A DNA stretch of 7,213 nucleotides, taken from the NCBI GenBank assembly GCA_029931905.1, contig JAOZRH010000010.1:1-7213 (forward strand). Reading direction: 5' to 3'. The DNA comes from Fidelibacterota bacterium. GTDB taxonomy: Bacteria > Fidelibacterota > Fidelibacteria > Fidelibacterales > Fidelibacteraceae. The number at the start of each line of letters is the position of its first letter. The first letter of the stretch is position 1. The notes beneath the pieces are model-generated. The model made no database searches. It saw only the letters and a program-made list of their open reading frames with translations, and was not told the DNA's origin. Below are positions 7,008-7,213 of this stretch, piece by piece. The translations under genes and the position numbers were made by a program.

Positions 7008-7023
7008 TAAAAATCATTGCCAC
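7004..7023. repeat. Hairpin at copy 1/copy 2 junction
   Basis: The same GTGGTAA-AAATCA-TTGCCAC stem as at 6837-6856 recurs across the junction of the two copies. Here the outer bases also pair (TTTG with CGAAA, one G-U), giving about 10 pairs. The stem is therefore formed by the end of one unit and the beginning of the next. Confidence 0.4.
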
Positions 7024-7164
7024 GAAATAAATTATTAATTATAAAAGTTATATAAAGAATAGAAAAAATATATAAATTCCTTCGGTGTTCTCGGTGGTTA
7101 AAAAGTGAAATATTAAACAAATAACAATCTTGTGTGCTTTGTGGTTTCTTTGTGTTCTTTGTGG
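7008..7164. repeat. Tandem repeat, copy 2 (157 bp)
   Basis: This is the second, nearly identical copy of the 6841-7007 unit, lacking one TCGGTG microrepeat (two remain, at 7082 and 7091) and keeping all three CTTTGTG motifs. Similarity to the start of a third copy stops after TAAAAA at 7165-7170, where sequence changes to plain AT-rich DNA, so the array has two copies within the window. Positions 7171-7213 show nothing further than AT-rich sequence. Confidence 0.85.
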
Positions 7165-7213
7165 TAAAAAATTATAAAATTATTAGCAATTTATATATAT
7201 AAATATTATTTTA

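Noticed and set aside
6841..7164. Possible CRISPR array
   Set aside because: Only two long, nearly identical adjacent units with no unique spacers; the internal 9-11 bp microrepeats are too short and too close to be CRISPR repeats.
6841..7164. Insertion sequence or MITE
   Set aside because: No transposase, no clear terminal inverted repeats of one unit and no target-site duplication; the copies abut directly, as in a tandem duplication.
7189..7204. Perfect 16-bp palindrome ATTTATATATATAAAT
   Set aside because: Made only of A and T with an alternating TA core; such low-complexity palindromes are expected in DNA of this composition.

Overview
The window is a very AT-rich piece of bacterial chromosome carrying six intact, tightly packed housekeeping-type genes flanked on both sides by short repeat-bearing intergenic DNA. 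No transposase, integrase, phage gene, tRNA, rRNA or CRISPR array is visible. The lineage cannot be fixed from sequence alone. Three things suggest a low-GC organism on the Bacteroidetes/Chlorobi/Ignavibacteria (FCB) side: weak or absent Shine-Dalgarno sequences before several genes, a prenyl synthase with an uninserted DDIMD first aspartate motif, and intergenic palindromes of REP-like type. This is a tentative inference.

Layout: positions 1-194 hold three short palindromes and no gene. lipA (lipoyl synthase) lies on the minus strand at 195-1052. A 189-bp divergent intergenic region separates it from a plus-strand run: a phosphomannomutase/phosphoglucomutase (1242-2597), then, after an 85-bp gap, a compact set made of fni (type 2 isopentenyl-diphosphate isomerase), a short-chain polyprenyl diphosphate synthase overlapping fni by 8 bp, ptsH (HPr) and ptsI (enzyme I). 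The last 400 bp (6814-7213) are non-coding and contain a tandem duplication of a 157-167 bp unit with internal G/T-rich microrepeats.

How the genes fit together: Fni interconverts IPP and DMAPP, and the adjacent synthase condenses them into FPP- or GGPP-size chains. Enzyme I takes phosphate from PEP and passes it to His15 of HPr. No sugar-specific EII gene is present here, and HPr retains a Ser46-type regulatory site, so a regulatory PTS is possible, but genes outside the window could change that. The hexose-phosphate mutase supplies mannose-1-P or glucose-1-P for glycan synthesis. LipA makes the lipoyl cofactor and appears to be an independent transcription unit.

I found no convincing new multi-gene system. 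The least ordinary elements are the duplicated 3' repeat with motifs spaced near one helical turn, the sharing of a 10-mer between the two flanks, and substitutions in normally invariant motifs of Fni and the prenyl synthase.
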